Shown: positions 20,811 to 32,071 of the stretch, piece by piece
How the letters are laid out: each line of letters begins with the position of its first letter
Position numbering within the stretch: the first letter of the stretch is position 1
DNA from: Hyaloraphidium curvatum
Lineage: Eukaryota > Monoblepharomycota > Hyaloraphidiomycetes > Hyaloraphidiales > Hyaloraphidiaceae
Assembly (NCBI GenBank): GCA_025558095.1
Contig: JAIVFI010000012.1
Coordinates: 558,001-622,000, forward strand
Length of the DNA stretch: 64,000 nt
Reading direction: 5' to 3'
Program-made: the position numbers and the translations under genes
The notes under the pieces: generated by a model
Told to the model about the DNA's origin: nothing
Seen by the model: only the letters and a program-made list of their open reading frames with translations
Database searches by the model: none

Positions 20811-22064
20811 ATGCGCCCCCGTGGGCCGCTGCTCCTTCTGGTGTGCCTCCTACCGATATTCCATGCGCCGCCCGCCGCGGGCCAGCTCCCCGCCGGGCTG
20901 CCCCGCGGCGTCTCGGCGCGGCTGCTCAATGCGACGCTGCGGGGCCCCACCTCGGCCTGCCTCTTTTCGCCCTCGCCCGCCGGCCCGCGCGACACGCACG
21001 CATTCATCACCACGCAGCGCGGCGAGCTGTTCCTGCACGATGGCGCGGCGGGGTCGACGCGGCCGTTCGCCGATTTGAGGGGGCGGCGGAGGATCGACGA
21101 GACGAACGAGATGGGGCTGCTGTCCTGCGCCGTCGACGGCTCAAACGTCATCCTGTTCTATTCGGTGCCCGGGGCGCACATCGTCAGCCGAGTGCCGTTC
21201 ACCCTCGCCCCGCCGGTGCTGCAGCTCTGGCGGGAGCGGGTGCTCTTGCGAATGCCTCGCACGGACACCGCGAGGCACGCTGGGGGCTCGCTGGCGTGGC
21301 AGACGATCGGAGGAAGAAGGATGCTGCTGATAGGCAGGGGGGAGGATGCGGCTTGCGACTACAGGCAGGCGGGGTGCAACCTGACGCTGTCTACGAACGA
21401 CTACAGGGGCAAAATCCTCAGGAGTGCGTGTCTACCATGCGCCGGGTGCAACCACATTCTCACTTTCCTCCCCAACGCAGTCGATCCCGCGACGGGCGCC
21501 GGCGTCCCCGCCAACCCGTTCTACTCCGCCCGCGGCCCAAACTCCCCCGCCTCGCGCATCTTCCTCATGGGCGTGCGCAACCCCTGGGGCATCGCCCCCC
21601 TCCCCGCGTTCCCCGCCCGCGTGGCCGTGTTCGACCCCGGCGATACGCGCCGCGAGTCGATCCGGCTGCTCGGCAAGGGGGAGTTTGGCGGATGGCCGTG
21701 CTTCGAGGGCACCCTCCCTTACTTGCAGGGCATGTGCTCCCCCGCGCTCCTCCGGGCGCGCAGCACGCGGACGGTCGATTATCCGCACAGGAACGAGGAC
21801 TCGTGCATCGCGGGGGGCGTCTTCGTACCCGCCTCGTGGCGCGCCTCCCTGGGTGGCCGGATGCTGTTCGCGGACTACGGCTCGGGGGTGCTCCGGACGG
21901 CGGGCATCAGCGCGACGGGGTCCGCGGGGCCGATGACGGTGTTTGCCAGGGGCGCCTACGGCGTCGTGCGGGTTTCCAGCGGGGTGCTGGGGAGGGTATG
22001 GCTGATGAGCTTCTCGGCGTCGGGGATCGTGGAGCTGGCAGACACACAGCCCGGAGCGGGGTGA
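20811..22064 (+). CDS. secreted glucose/sorbosone dehydrogenase-like beta-propeller enzyme
   Basis: ATG 20811 opens a signal peptide (MRPRGPLLLLVCLLPIFHA). The body follows the soluble aldose-sugar dehydrogenase family: NEMGLLSCAVD, GGSLAWQTIGG, LSTNDYRGKILR, DPATGAGVPANPFY, SRIFLMGVRNPWGIA, EFGGWPCFEG, and near the end GGRMLFADYGSG. One 61-nt intron (GTGCGT...CAACGCAG, about 21421-21480) joins GKILR to IDPATGAG; reading through it inserts a non-conserved Cys-rich stretch. Bacterial relatives are PQQ-dependent sugar oxidoreductases. Cofactor and substrate in this fungus are unknown. It should act outside the cell or in the secretory pathway. Confidence 0.75.
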   Translation: MRPRGPLLLLVCLLPIFHAPPAAGQLPAGLPRGVSARLLNATLRGPTSACLFSPSPAGPRDTHAFITTQRGELFLHDGAAGSTRPFADLRGRRRIDETNEMGLLSCAVDGSNVILFYSVPGAHIVSRVPFTLAPPVLQLWRERVLLRMPRTDTARHAGGSLAWQTIGGRRMLLIGRGEDAACDYRQAGCNLTLSTNDYRGKILRSACLPCAGCNHILTFLPNAVDPATGAGVPANPFYSARGPNSPASRIFLMGVRNPWGIAPLPAFPARVAVFDPGDTRRESIRLLGKGEFGGWPCFEGTLPYLQGMCSPALLRARSTRTVDYPHRNEDSCIAGGVFVPASWRASLGGRMLFADYGSGVLRTAGISATGSAGPMTVFARGAYGVVRVSSGVLGRVWLMSFSASGIVELADTQPGAG

Positions 22065-22326
22065 TTGGAAGCAACCGGTGATGCGGAGCTGCAGATCGCC
22101 TAGAATAGACATCGTGGCTTGGATGGACGCCGGGGATTCGGAGGGAGGCGTCCTCGTGATGGTTGCTCGGGCCGCCGAAGACCCTACGCCAACCACCCGC
22201 TTTTGACCCCGGCCGCACGCGCCGCCGCGCGTCTTTGGCGCCTTCCGCCGGGGCTGGCGCGACAAGGGGCTCGCTTTGATTGACTCTGCGGGCCGGCTCC
22301 GCGCCCAGCGGCCTTCCGGCCACGCG

Positions 22327-23478
22327 ATGCCCATTGGCGGGCGGACGCTCCCGCTGCTGGCCGTCGGCGCCCTCCTCCTCCTGTTCTACTTCTTCTTCCC
22401 CTCCGAGCCGCTCCTCGACGTGCGCACCGCGTCGGGCTCCGTCAAGTGCCCCGCCGGCCCCTCCCTCCCCGGCTCGGCGCCCTCCAAGGTCCACATCGCC
22501 TCCGCGTTCGACGCCGTGTACTCCAAGGGCCTCTGGGGCAAGGAGGGCCGCGGCTCGGGCGACGGCTCGTCGCTGGCCTTCACGCAGGGCGGTAGGGCCT
22601 ACCTGGAAAAGTTCGTCCGGCGGAACCGGATCAGGACGTTTGCCGACGTGCCGTGCGGCTCGGCGCACTGGATCCCGCCGCTGCTCGAGGCGATCAGGAA
22701 GTTCCAGCCGTGCTTCGCGTACCTGGGGCTGGACGTGGTGCGGACCGTGATCGAGGAGAACAGGAGGGGGTACGGGGACGATCCCCTGGTGCGATTCGAG
22801 GTGGCCGACGTTTCGCAGCAACCGCTGCCAAGGGTCGACATGATCCTGTCGAGGGACGCGCTACAGCACCTGCCGCTGGCGGACGCCATCAACGTGCTGG
22901 AAAACATCGCCAGGGCGCAGCCAAAGTTCCTCGTCGTGGGGAGCTACGTCTCGGTGGGCCGGCCCCCGCGATCACTGGCTTATTTTGGGGTTCGCTGACC
23001 CCTTTCCGGCAGCGGAGAAACAAGAACGTGGCAGCGGGGGGCTACTACGACATCGACCTCCTCGCGCCGCCATTCAACCTCCCCTCCCCGAGCGAGATCA
23101 CACCAGAGTGCTGCAACCCCACCACGCAGCCCCACCCGCAAAAGTACTTCTACACCTACACCACTGTACGTCCCCCCACCGCGCAAATTCCGCTCTCCCG
23201 CGCTCATCGCGCCTCCCCCCGCGAAACAGGCGCAGCTCCGAACCTTCGACTTCAAAGCCATGCGCAAGTCCCTCGCCGACGACATGGTCAACGGCGCCTT
23301 CGGCCCGGACCCGTCGCTCTTGGCGGCATTCGTGCCGCCCCCGAACATCGACGCCTCGCAGTTCGAGGACCACGCCAAGAAGCTGATTGCCAAGGAGGGC
23401 GCGGGCGCGCAGCCGGCAAACTGGGCGATGGGGGAGCCGGAGGTGGCGGAAAAGGGCAAGGAGGAGGAGGAGAATTGA
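22327..23478 (+). CDS. membrane-anchored class I methyltransferase-like protein
   Basis: ATG 22327 starts a short cytosolic tail and a strong signal anchor (LPLLAVGALLLLFYFFFP), a type II topology. The lumenal domain has a SAM-methyltransferase fold: FADVPCGSAHW (motif I variant), YLGLDVVRTVI, VRFEVADVS and MILSRDALQHLPL. A 60-nt intron joins GSYVS to RRNKNVAAGGYYDIDLLAPPF. A second intron (about 23166-23229) joins FYTYTT to AQLRTFDFKAMRK. The C-terminus is hydrophilic and ends in a Glu run before TGA 23476-23478. Substrate is unknown; a Golgi or ER glycan or protein substrate is a reasonable guess from topology. Confidence 0.65.
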
Positions 23479-23602
23479 ATCCTCGGCGCGAAAAAGGCCC
23501 GATTTGTGTGCCGCACGCAATGTTCTTGAGCATGGTGTATGGAGCCGTGTACTGGCCTACAGTAGAGAGATCTTGATGACCACGGAGCCGGACAAAGGAC
23601 GC

Positions 23603-24265
23603 TTAGCTCTTCTGCTGAGCGCGCAAACGGTCCAGCACCGCCCTCTTGGCCTTCGAATCCGCCAGCCCGGCCGCGGAAACGCCCGCAGTCTGGGCCACCG
23701 CGTCCCACTCCTCCAATGGCGCGTCGAACCGCGCCCTGTCCCGGGAAAAGGCCTCCCTGGCGACGGGATCCCTTCCTAGGTCGGGAACGGCGGCGAGGCG
23801 GGACAGTTCGGCCTCGATCGGGGCGCGCTTGTCGGCGGGGAGGGAGGCGATGGCGGTGCGGAAGTTCTCCAGGGCGCCCGCGCGGTCGGCCCCGGGCATG
23901 TCCAGATCGGATGAGTTGAGGTATCTGCATTCGAGGGCGGGACTGTGAGCTGCCGGCAAGGCAGCACGGCGGGCAATGCGCTCCGACCTCTCTCCGGGCG
24001 GGTTCCCCGGCGGCCCCGCGAAATACTCCGACCTGGCGTTCAGAGCCCGCTCGATCTCCTCAACCGTCCCGCCGAGGAACAGCGGCAGCTCCCCCGGTAC
24101 CTTGTCCAGCAGCCAGTGGACGAAGAACGTCAGGTTGTCGGTGGACTGTCCCGAAACCCAGTCCGCGGGCCGGAGGCACTCGGCGACTGCGGCCCACCAG
24201 CCCCACAGCTTGTTGAAGAGCAGCGTGGCGGCACGGTCCAGCTCGTCGGGCGGGCGGGGGGGCAT
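23603..24265 (-). CDS. hypothetical protein
   Basis: Single open frame of 220 codons from ATG 24265 to a stop at 23603, convergent with the methyltransferase gene. It is Ala/Arg/Leu-rich and largely helical. Features are LFNKLWGWWAAVAECLRPAD near the N-terminus, NLTFFVHWLLDKVPGELPLF, and a C-terminal helix ending VLDRLRAQQKS. There is no signal peptide, membrane segment or known motif. Codon usage matches neighbouring real genes, and the frame is much longer than expected for a shadow with no gene opposite. Confidence 0.5.
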   Translation of the reverse strand: MPPRPPDELDRAATLLFNKLWGWWAAVAECLRPADWVSGQSTDNLTFFVHWLLDKVPGELPLFLGGTVEEIERALNARSEYFAGPPGNPPGERSERIARRAALPAAHSPALECRYLNSSDLDMPGADRAGALENFRTAIASLPADKRAPIEAELSRLAAVPDLGRDPVAREAFSRDRARFDAPLEEWDAVAQTAGVSAAGLADSKAKRAVLDRLRAQQKS

Positions 24266-24724
24266 CGCGGAATGGGCGACGGGGTTCCGTGCTCAGGGCT
24301 CGCCGTCCCTTGTTGAGGGCTCTATTGAAGTCGACGGACCACCGAATCCCGCCTCGCACGCCGTGCTACGACAAAAGAGAGCATTTGCAACGCCACATCT
24401 TGCCGGCGAGCGTCTGTCCGGGCGTGCGAGCTGCCGCATCCCTCGGCCGTGGCGTGCAAAGCATCCAGATCGAGATCCAATCGAGATCCAGCAAGGCGCC
24501 GAATCCCCGAATTACGTGTGCGGCGCAAGCAGGCTTAGCTGCGGCACGGTCGGCGGCTGATCCCGTTTTTCTGCTCCGGGGGAGCGGCCGTGGGGCGCTG
24601 TGAGGCTGAGCGGGGACCCAACTCCGCCCGGACTCGGTCCCTCCGCAATAAAAGGCGACCGGCCATCGATGGCCGCGTCCGGTCACCTCAGCAACGCGGC
24701 ATCGAAGCGATCTCATACGCTGAC
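24266..24724. other. divergent intergenic region, LPMO promoter
   Basis: No supported coding exon. It separates the starts of the hypothetical gene (-) and the LPMO-like gene (+). A TATA-like element lies near its right end. Confidence 0.4.
24646..24655 (+). promoter_or_regulatory. TATA-like element upstream of LPMO-like gene
   Basis: CAATAAAAGG is an AT-rich island in GC-rich sequence, 70-79 bp upstream of ATG 24725. A core-promoter role is inferred from position. Confidence 0.35.
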
Positions 24725-26007
24725 ATGCGATCCGCTCCCCGCACGATGCGATTCGCCACCGCCCTCGCCGCCGTCGCCGCGCTCGCGCTCGCGCATACCG
24801 CCGACGCGCACATCTCCATGTCCAGCCCGATTCCGCGGGGCTCGCCGCTGGGGCCGTGGCCCGAGAGCCAGAGGGACTACTCGCTCATGTCGCCGCTCGA
24901 CAACGGCGGCGTGGGTAGGACCTATCCCTGCCAGGGGAAGGTGGGGGGGCTCGACATCCCGGGATCGAAAAATGTCTGACCATCGCCCTCTTCTGTCCAT
25001 GCCTGCAGCCCAAGGGCGTCAACACCGCCAAGTGGACTGCCGGCCAGCAGGTCACCGTGACGTGGTCCGGCACGGCGACGCACGGCGGCGGGCACTGCCA
25101 GCTCGCCGTCTCGTACGACGCCGGCAGCACCTTTGTCGTGCTCGACACCATCCTCGGGGACTGCCTGATCCGCGGCATGTCGCACACCTTCACGCTGCCG
25201 GCCGATTTGCCGGCTTCGCCCTCGGCCGTCTTTGCCTGGACCTGGGTGAGTGAATCGATGCCGCATGTCAAACATCGGCTAACCTCACTCTGCGTCCTCC
25301 GTGCCCGAATCTCTCGACGTAGATGAATGCCATAGGTAATTCAGAAGCCGGAGTTTAGAAACTCGACCTAATAGTCCCTACCAATCAGGAAATCGCGAGT
25401 ACTACATGAACTGCGCGGACGTCGAGATCGTCTCTCCAACCTGCGGGCCCTTCACCGCCCCCCGTCTCTTTGTCGCCCAGGTCGTCCCGCCCTCGACCCA
25501 GGTCTTCCCCGAATGGAGCGCGACCGGCTACGACTACCGCAACGAGCTGCTAAACGGCAGGCCGATGACCACCGTGACGGGGGACGGGTGCGGGGCGCCG
25601 CCTCCGCCCGCGAGCTCGCAGACGCCGGCGAGCACCGCCCGCCCCGCGACCTCGACCGTCAGACCGCCAGCTGCAACCACCACCCGCGCAGCCAATCCCG
25701 TGACAACTGCCCTTGCCAGGACCTCAACCCGCCGCACGCAGACATTCACCGCCGCCACCCCCGCCGTAAGCCCGTCGCATCTCACCTCCGCTTCCATCTA
25801 ACCCGCCTTTCCACCGCACAGCCCCAGCCCACCGGTGGTCCCCTACCCCCCTGCACCCTCGCCAACAACGGGCAGCAGGCGTGCCCCGCTCCCCCCGGCC
25901 AGGGATATCTGTGGTGCGTGAATGGCGCATGGATCGAGAGGCCGTGCCCGGCGGGGACCAAGTGCAGGGCGCTGAGCGCGACGGACGTGGTGTGCGATTG
26001 GGTGTAG
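24725..26007 (+). CDS. secreted LPMO-like (chitin-active type) protein with CBM19-like module
   Basis: The signal peptide (start ATG 24725 or 24746, FATALAAVAALALA) should be cut before HISMSSPIPRG, leaving the N-terminal His that forms the copper histidine brace in lytic polysaccharide monooxygenases. The catalytic domain continues with YPCQGK|PKGVNTAKW, THGGGHCQLAVSYDAG, VFAWTW|MNAIG|NREYYMNCADVEI and ends near TVTGDGCG. A Thr/Ala/Pro linker leads to a Cys-rich module (CTLANNGQQACPAP, WCVNGAWIERPCPAGTKC) resembling CBM19 chitin-binding domains. Four introns are supported; one separates out a 13-nt micro-exon at 25323-25335. The likely role is oxidative attack on chitin or wall polysaccharide. 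The exact AA family is not settled. Confidence 0.75.
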
Positions 26008-26209
26008 TGTGCGCGGGTGCGATCGGGGTGTATTTGGACACCATCGTGGGGAATCGGAAGTGTGAAGCCACAAGCGAGTGTCAATTGTAGCACCTGTGGT
26101 CAAGCGTCCGCCGATTCCTGCCCAGCTGATGCGCTCGTAATGAATCGAGTAAGACAATTCGGGCAATGAAGACATGAAACAAGAACCCTTCACTTTCATT
26201 CCCGTGGCC

Positions 26210-29200
26210 TCAGACTGCGTAACCCATGTCGCGGAGCTCCTTCTGCACCTTGTCCCAGCCCTTTGCGATCTTCTCGTCCAGCTCCCAACCCCGCCTCTCT
26301 CGCATCCTCTCCAGTTCCCTCAACACGACGGGTCCAAAGAACGTGAGCGCGAGCCCGTGCTGCTGCTCGTCCATCAATGGGGGCAGTCCCGCCCACAGCC
26401 TGTCGAGCACGGCGGGGAGCGCAGCGAGCCCGAGCTCGAGATCGATCGGCTCCCGGCCGCCCGAGGCGCGCCGCACGAGCTCGCATGCCGAGGCTGCCAA
26501 ATCACGAAAGTCCTTGCGATCGTCGATCCTGACGCCGATGATCTCCATCGCGGCCGCCAGAGCCTTGATGGCGCCGAGAGCCTCCCTGTTGGAGGGTGCC
26601 GAGGGACCTTTGTTCGGGCCCGGGCCCTCTGGAACGGCGACCTCCGAGTTCAGCTCATCCCGCCGCGCCTTGCCGAGTAATGAAACCGCCTGGGCGAGCT
26701 GCCCGTCCGTCAACACCTGAAGAACCAGCCCGCCCTCCTTCTGCAGCCACTCGATTGTGGGGTGATGGGGGTCCTGGATCCACACAACAGCGGCGTTCCT
26801 GCAACGCGTCATAAGGACAAGCCACGTCGTGAAGCCATCGCGACACCGATCCCGTTCGGCTTCGGCCAAATCTTCCCCGTTGTCCAGCTTGCGGATCAGC
26901 TTCGCGTCCGTGCCCAAAAAGGGCTGGTCCAGCACGCACAGCGTGTCAAATTCCAGGCCGCGGCAGTCTTCCAGCCCCAGCACTAGCAGCGGCTTGATCT
27001 CGGGGTCGTCCACCAGGACCGGATCTGGGGCTCCGGGCCCGTGGAGCAGGAAGAAGTTTTGCTGGCTGAGCTTGAGCAGCTTCTTGGCCGCTTCGGCGTC
27101 CGGGCACACCAGCACGGGCGGTGACTCCCACAGCGACGAGCGGACGACCTTGTCCACCGAGAAATCGTCGAACTCGGCCTTGAAGTGGCGCTTAAGCCAC
27201 CGCTGGAGCACCGAGTCTACGACTTTCAACACGCCGATCGGGCACCGGAAGTTGATGCTCAGCACAATGCTGCTGTGCTGCAGCGCAACTCCGGCCACGT
27301 CGCAGGCCTCGACGACAGCGGGACGGACCCCTCTCCGCCTAGCCGCCGTTTCTTTGCCGACGCTTTGCTTGGAATCAAGTCCAATGACGACGGATTCCGG
27401 GTGGCCGCTCGACAGGGCCAGAATTTTAAGCTGCACCGGCGTGATGGACTGCGCCTCATCGATCAGAAGGGGGCCGAAGTGCTTGCGCAGGGCCTCCATG
27501 TGCGCGGGATCGCCGAGCCCGGTGCGGTAGCCTTCCCAGATCCCCTTGAGGTGCTCCCAGAGATCCTCCTCGTCCTTCAGCCCCTCGGTCTTCTTCCAAT
27601 GCCGGTACCAATTGACTTCACCGGCGTCAAGCCTGTTTGCCCACATGCGTTGTAGCTTCGCGGGCGTCGCTTTTCGGTCCCTCCGCCGGGCCGCCTTCTC
27701 GAACTCGCACTGCGTGACCGGTTTTCGCCATTCCGAAGGCCACAAGAGGTCAATGCGGTCCTGCACCGTCACGGCATCGACGTGGTAGGTACGGCTGATC
27801 TTCTCCCGCAGCCGCGGTGTAGGAACAATGATCCTTGCGCCCGGGGTTGCACGAGCGATTTCTGACAGCACTGGTAGACATTCCGGTGCGTCAATTGGGT
27901 ACACATGCGGTATCGCGAAGCTTGTGCTCACCCGTTGTTTTGCCGTTGCCCGCGGACCCCTTGAGGAAAAGTGCCACCTGCTGCGATCTCGCGAGCTTGA
28001 TCGCCTGCGGCGGTCAAAACTGTTAGGAAGGATAATTCCGTTGACTGCGGGTGTCCAGCAATGCAGACCTCCAACTCCTGTCGAGTGAGAACCGGCCGGC
28101 TCCGCCCAGTTCCGAGATCGGTCTCGATCAGCATGTCGAGGTTCCCCAGGAACCTCCGCGGCAAGAAGAACCCGTCTCCAAGTTCCGGATTTGCAGAGGC
28201 TTCGCGCTTGAAAGCAAGCGCAGTGTCCCGCATGGCCACCGCCAGCAGACGGTCGTGGCGGAGCCCGTCGGCGTCCAGTTCCGCGGCAGTCGCGTCGCGG
28301 TCGTCCGACGCGAGGAAGTTGGGGCCCAAGCGGTCGATCGCATCACGGATTTCTGCTGCCCGATCGATGACGCGGTTGAAGCCCTGGATGGACGGGGAGA
28401 ATAAGCGCCAGTTCACGCGGATCTGGTCCGCGCAACCGACCTTGTGATCCAGCTTGATGGAAGTGATGAGGAACACCCCAGGTTCCAGCTCCACGTAGAA
28501 GACCCGTTCCTGCTTATTCAGCCGTCCCTCGAACGTTCGGTCGCGGACCTTCTTGCGGAATTGCCTGTCAACGACGTCAGTGATCACGGTTGAGAAAGGA
28601 GGCAATGCTAGACATACAGCTTCTGACGCCCGGAGAAGATGTCCAAGACCTTGCTCTTGATGTTCAGGCTCTCGATCAGCCTGTGTACCTGAGCCCGCAC
28701 AAGGATTCGACCCCGCGGGAGCGACAATGCAGCCTCTTCGTCGTCATCCGGAAGAGATTCTAATCCGCTGGCCGCAACACCGGGAATTGGCGTATCATCT
28801 GGCAGCTTCCAGTCCGGAAAGAGTGCCTTGAGCAGGTATTCTGGAGGCATCTCCCCCGTGATACTCTGATCCAGGGCCGCGAGCCACTCCTCCAGACAAG
28901 AAACGAATTGCAACTCGGTGGAACGCGATGCTTCTTCCGCCGAAAGGGGTCCCAGAACCGAAACAGGGGCCAGAGGGGCGACCGCCTTCACCGTCTCCCA
29001 AATGTCGACCCGGAGAACGACCCGAGCGCGACCTGCAAGGGGACGGTCTGCATGCCTGGGCGGCCTGCGCTGGCTCGATAGGGGACGCGTCCACCGAAAC
29101 ATCCAATCCATATCCTCGGCCGAAGGGCTGCTGCCAAGCGGGATCGGGCCCGTGAGACTCGCCGTCCGGTGTTGCGCCGCTGCGCCCGCTTTTCGCCGCT

Positions 29201-31690
29201 GTCGACCGAGAAGGCAAAGACATGCACCTCAAGTTCAGCAATCGGCTCGATCGGAACGATCTGGAATGACCTCGAAGCACCCTTGCCGGACACTTCCAGC
29301 TTGAGGCGCAGGTCCTTCCATTCCGCTTCAGGCAGATTCGGAGAGACCGTCGAATGCCCGCCGCGAGCGGCAAAAAGAACGTCGAACTCGACCCCGCGCT
29401 CATCGATCTTGACGGGGTCGACATCCGGCCACGGGGCCGCCCTGTACTCGAGCCACCGCTTGCGGTCGCGCCAGCGAGGCCACCGGCGCTCCAAAAAGGC
29501 GACCACGAGACGAGCCCTTGGATGCGAGACAAGTCGGGCCAGGCGCTGCTCCTTGAGCCTCCGACGGATCCGAGCAAGGTAGCGGGAAAAGACGGCGGCC
29601 CGATGGATCCTGAACGCCATCGCCGAGACCCTCGCGAACTCGTCCTTTCCCAGGCCCGCGAACTTTGCCCACGCCTGCTGCCGGCGGATGTCCTCCATCA
29701 GGCGGGTCACGTAGCCGTCGTCCGCGCTGGCGGGCATGTGGAGCTGCTCCCTGATCTGCCCGACCGTGCCCTCGAGCCGCGCCCGCATGTGGATGCGGTA
29801 GCACGAGTCTGCGATTTTCCCAGCCTCCGTCGCCAGTTCTTCGGAAGCTTTCCGGCCCAATGCGCCGTCAGCTCCCCCAGAAGCTTCGCAGAGAAGCGCG
29901 ACGTGCTGGGCAACGCGCAGGGCATGTTTTGTAGCCGATTCCAGCTCACTCAGCCTGTCCTTTGCACGGCCCTTTGCTGCGGATTCCGACAGGAGCGCGT
30001 CTGGTTTCTCGGCGAGCATGACCTCGACCAGCGACAGCACGCCGGAGACGGCCCTGCAGGCCTCGAGCAGCTCGACCTCCGGGACGCGGTCCAACGAGCC
30101 GTACGCCTTCTCCAACACCTGAACGTAGAGATCCGCCGTGCCGAGCAGGTCGCGGAGGAGCGCGCGCTCCGATGCGAGCACGCGGCGGGCTCCCTTGGTT
30201 TCGGCCAGGCCGGCCAGGTGCCCGCAGAGGGAGAAGCACACGGCCTGGAGCATGCCCGAAGCGAGGAGATTCTCGGCGTGCTCCACGGTGAGGCGGGCCG
30301 CGTCGACGATCTGGGAGCCGGAGAACCAGGTCCTTTTGGGCACCGCGCCGAGGAGCTCCACGAGCTTGCCGCCCAGGGCGGCGCCCGCGAACTCCTTGAG
30401 CAACGGGAGCCCCTGCCTGGCGAACCGCTCTTTGGCATCGTGGTAGAACGCTTGGTCCTCGTCCGTTGGAAACAGGTGTGGCTCCGCACGTGTGGTCTCA
30501 CCGCGGAAAGGGACCGAGGGAAAGCAGTCCTTCAGCTCCCTGGATCTGGGCAACTGCAGCAACGAGGCAAAAGGGTGCGCACGCGTCGTCAGAACCTTGT
30601 CAAAGTTACCCAGTTCCTCTCTGAAAGCACGCAGCCGCGATATCCTCGTCATCTGAGCCTTCTCCGTCTCGGTGGCAACGGGATCGTCGGTATCGACCGC
30701 GCTCCGGGTCGGCTTCTCCTGTCCGGCGGTCGCGGATGCCTGCCACGCTTCCTTGGTCGACTCGAGCTTCTTCCGCATCTCCGTTGCCTTGGCAGTTGAA
30801 TCCGTGAGCTGCGTCTCCGCTCTCGCTTTCGCCTCCGTCGCCCTGGCTACGGCATCCTCGGCCTTCTTCAGCCTCTCCGAGCTCTTGGTCGCACCGTTGA
30901 CCTTTGTATCCGTCCGTTTGCCGCCCGGATGATCCGGTGAAGGAGAACCGGCGCCGTCGGGCTTCGCCTCCGACGGCTTCCCGGCTTCGTCCGCATCCAG
31001 CTTCTTCAGCGCTTCCAGCTTCGCCGCCGCGTCCGCCAGCTTAGCCGTGGCCCTCTCCAGCTGCTGCTTGTGCTTGGCGACCGCCTCGTCCGCCCCGGCG
31101 ACGGTCACCCTCTTCTGCAGCTCCTCCTCCTTTTTGTTCCACGCCGTCTTCGCGGCCTTTTCGGCACCCTTCTTCGTTCGCTCCGCGTCGGTCTTGGCCT
31201 CCGCCTTCCGCATCCTGACCGCCTCCTCTCTGCCCTTCCTCTCCCGGTCGAGCCGGGGATCGATCGCATCCAAGGCCGCGGAGGCGTCCCCCAGCACAGC
31301 GACGTAGGCATCCGAAGCGTTCCGCGGGTCCAGATCCTGCCACGCGCACGTCGTGGCCCTGATCTCCGCTTCGGTTTTCTCCCTCTTCTTGTCGACCTTG
31401 GGCCTTTTGCGCGTCGGTTCGGGCCAGAGCGCCCCGGCCGCCCCTGAAACCGCCGACGCGACGACCTTCGCCACGCCCCAGACGCCCCCGGCGACCCGCT
31501 GCACGAACGACGGCCCGTCCGCTGCGCCGTCTCCCGGCTGGGTGGCGCCGGGGGCCGGCTCGTCCTCCGCCGCGGGAACCCGCCGAGCGTCCCCCGAGGG
31601 CCCGCCGCCGGGCTCGGACGCCCCCTGCTTGGGCTTGTGCGGCCGTCGCCGGCGGGGTGGCCGCGTCGGACGCGGAGACGCGGCGTCCAT
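26210..31690 (-). CDS. giant UvrD/Rep-like SF1 helicase with long novel N-terminal region
   Basis: One multi-exon gene of roughly 1,750 residues from about ATG 31690 (MDAASPRPTRPPRRRR). The N-terminus is basic and disordered, followed by a charged coiled coil (31.4-30.7 kb) and a long helical region. An intron with donor GTCTCA near 29.1 kb, then a consensus GTATGT intron (53 nt, about 28.6 kb), lead to QFRKKVRDRTFEGRL and FYVELEPGVFLITSIKLDHK. The C-terminal third is a complete SF1A helicase: LKGSAGNGKTT (Walker A), LLIDEAQS (motif II), VIGLDSKQ (III), LSINFRCP (IV), CRGLEFDTL (V), LVLMTRCRNAAVVW (VI). The stop is at 26210. Helicase motifs are seen directly. What the first ~1,100 residues do is unknown; DNA/RNA processing or defence roles are speculation. 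Confidence 0.7.
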
Positions 31691-32071
31691 GGCCGGAAAC
31701 GGGGGGGTCGCACTTGCGGCGCGCGCACGCGTCATCACTCGGGCTGTCGATCGCCCCCGCGGTGCCTGTCGGACAGAACACGTCCCTCGACTCCCATTCG
31801 GCCATTCGTCTCCATTCTTTATTGGTCGACTTTGGCCACGATCGGGCACGATTGCCCCGATTCCATCGGTTAGAGGCGTTCCCATACCAGGTCGCCCAAG
31901 AATGGGCCCATCCACACAATCGAGGTCACAACAAATGCCAGCAGATGCGATAGAGCACTCTTGGCTTCGACGAGGTGCCACGGCTGGGGGAGTCAGCTAT
32001 ATCTCGAACGTGGTGACGCGGGACGCCCCGTGATCGCGGCCCGGGAGACCCCTCCACCAACAACGGCCGCC
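31691..32071. other. divergent intergenic region, helicase / OTU genes
   Basis: Both starts flank this spacer. In-frame ATG codons exist upstream of each chosen start (for example 31735 on the minus strand), so 5' ends may extend into it. A TATA-like site lies near the OTU gene. Confidence 0.4.
31995..32004 (+). promoter_or_regulatory. TATA-like element upstream of OTU gene
   Basis: GCTATATCTC lies about 70 bp upstream of ATG 32072, an AT-rich island in GC-rich DNA. A core-promoter role is inferred. Confidence 0.3.

Noticed and set aside
28588-28612. Apparent gene end (KLYV stop) in the middle of the helicase gene
   Set aside because: A consensus GTATGT donor overlaps that codon run and a 53-nt intron restores the frame into QFRKKVRDRTFEGRL, so the stop is intronic.
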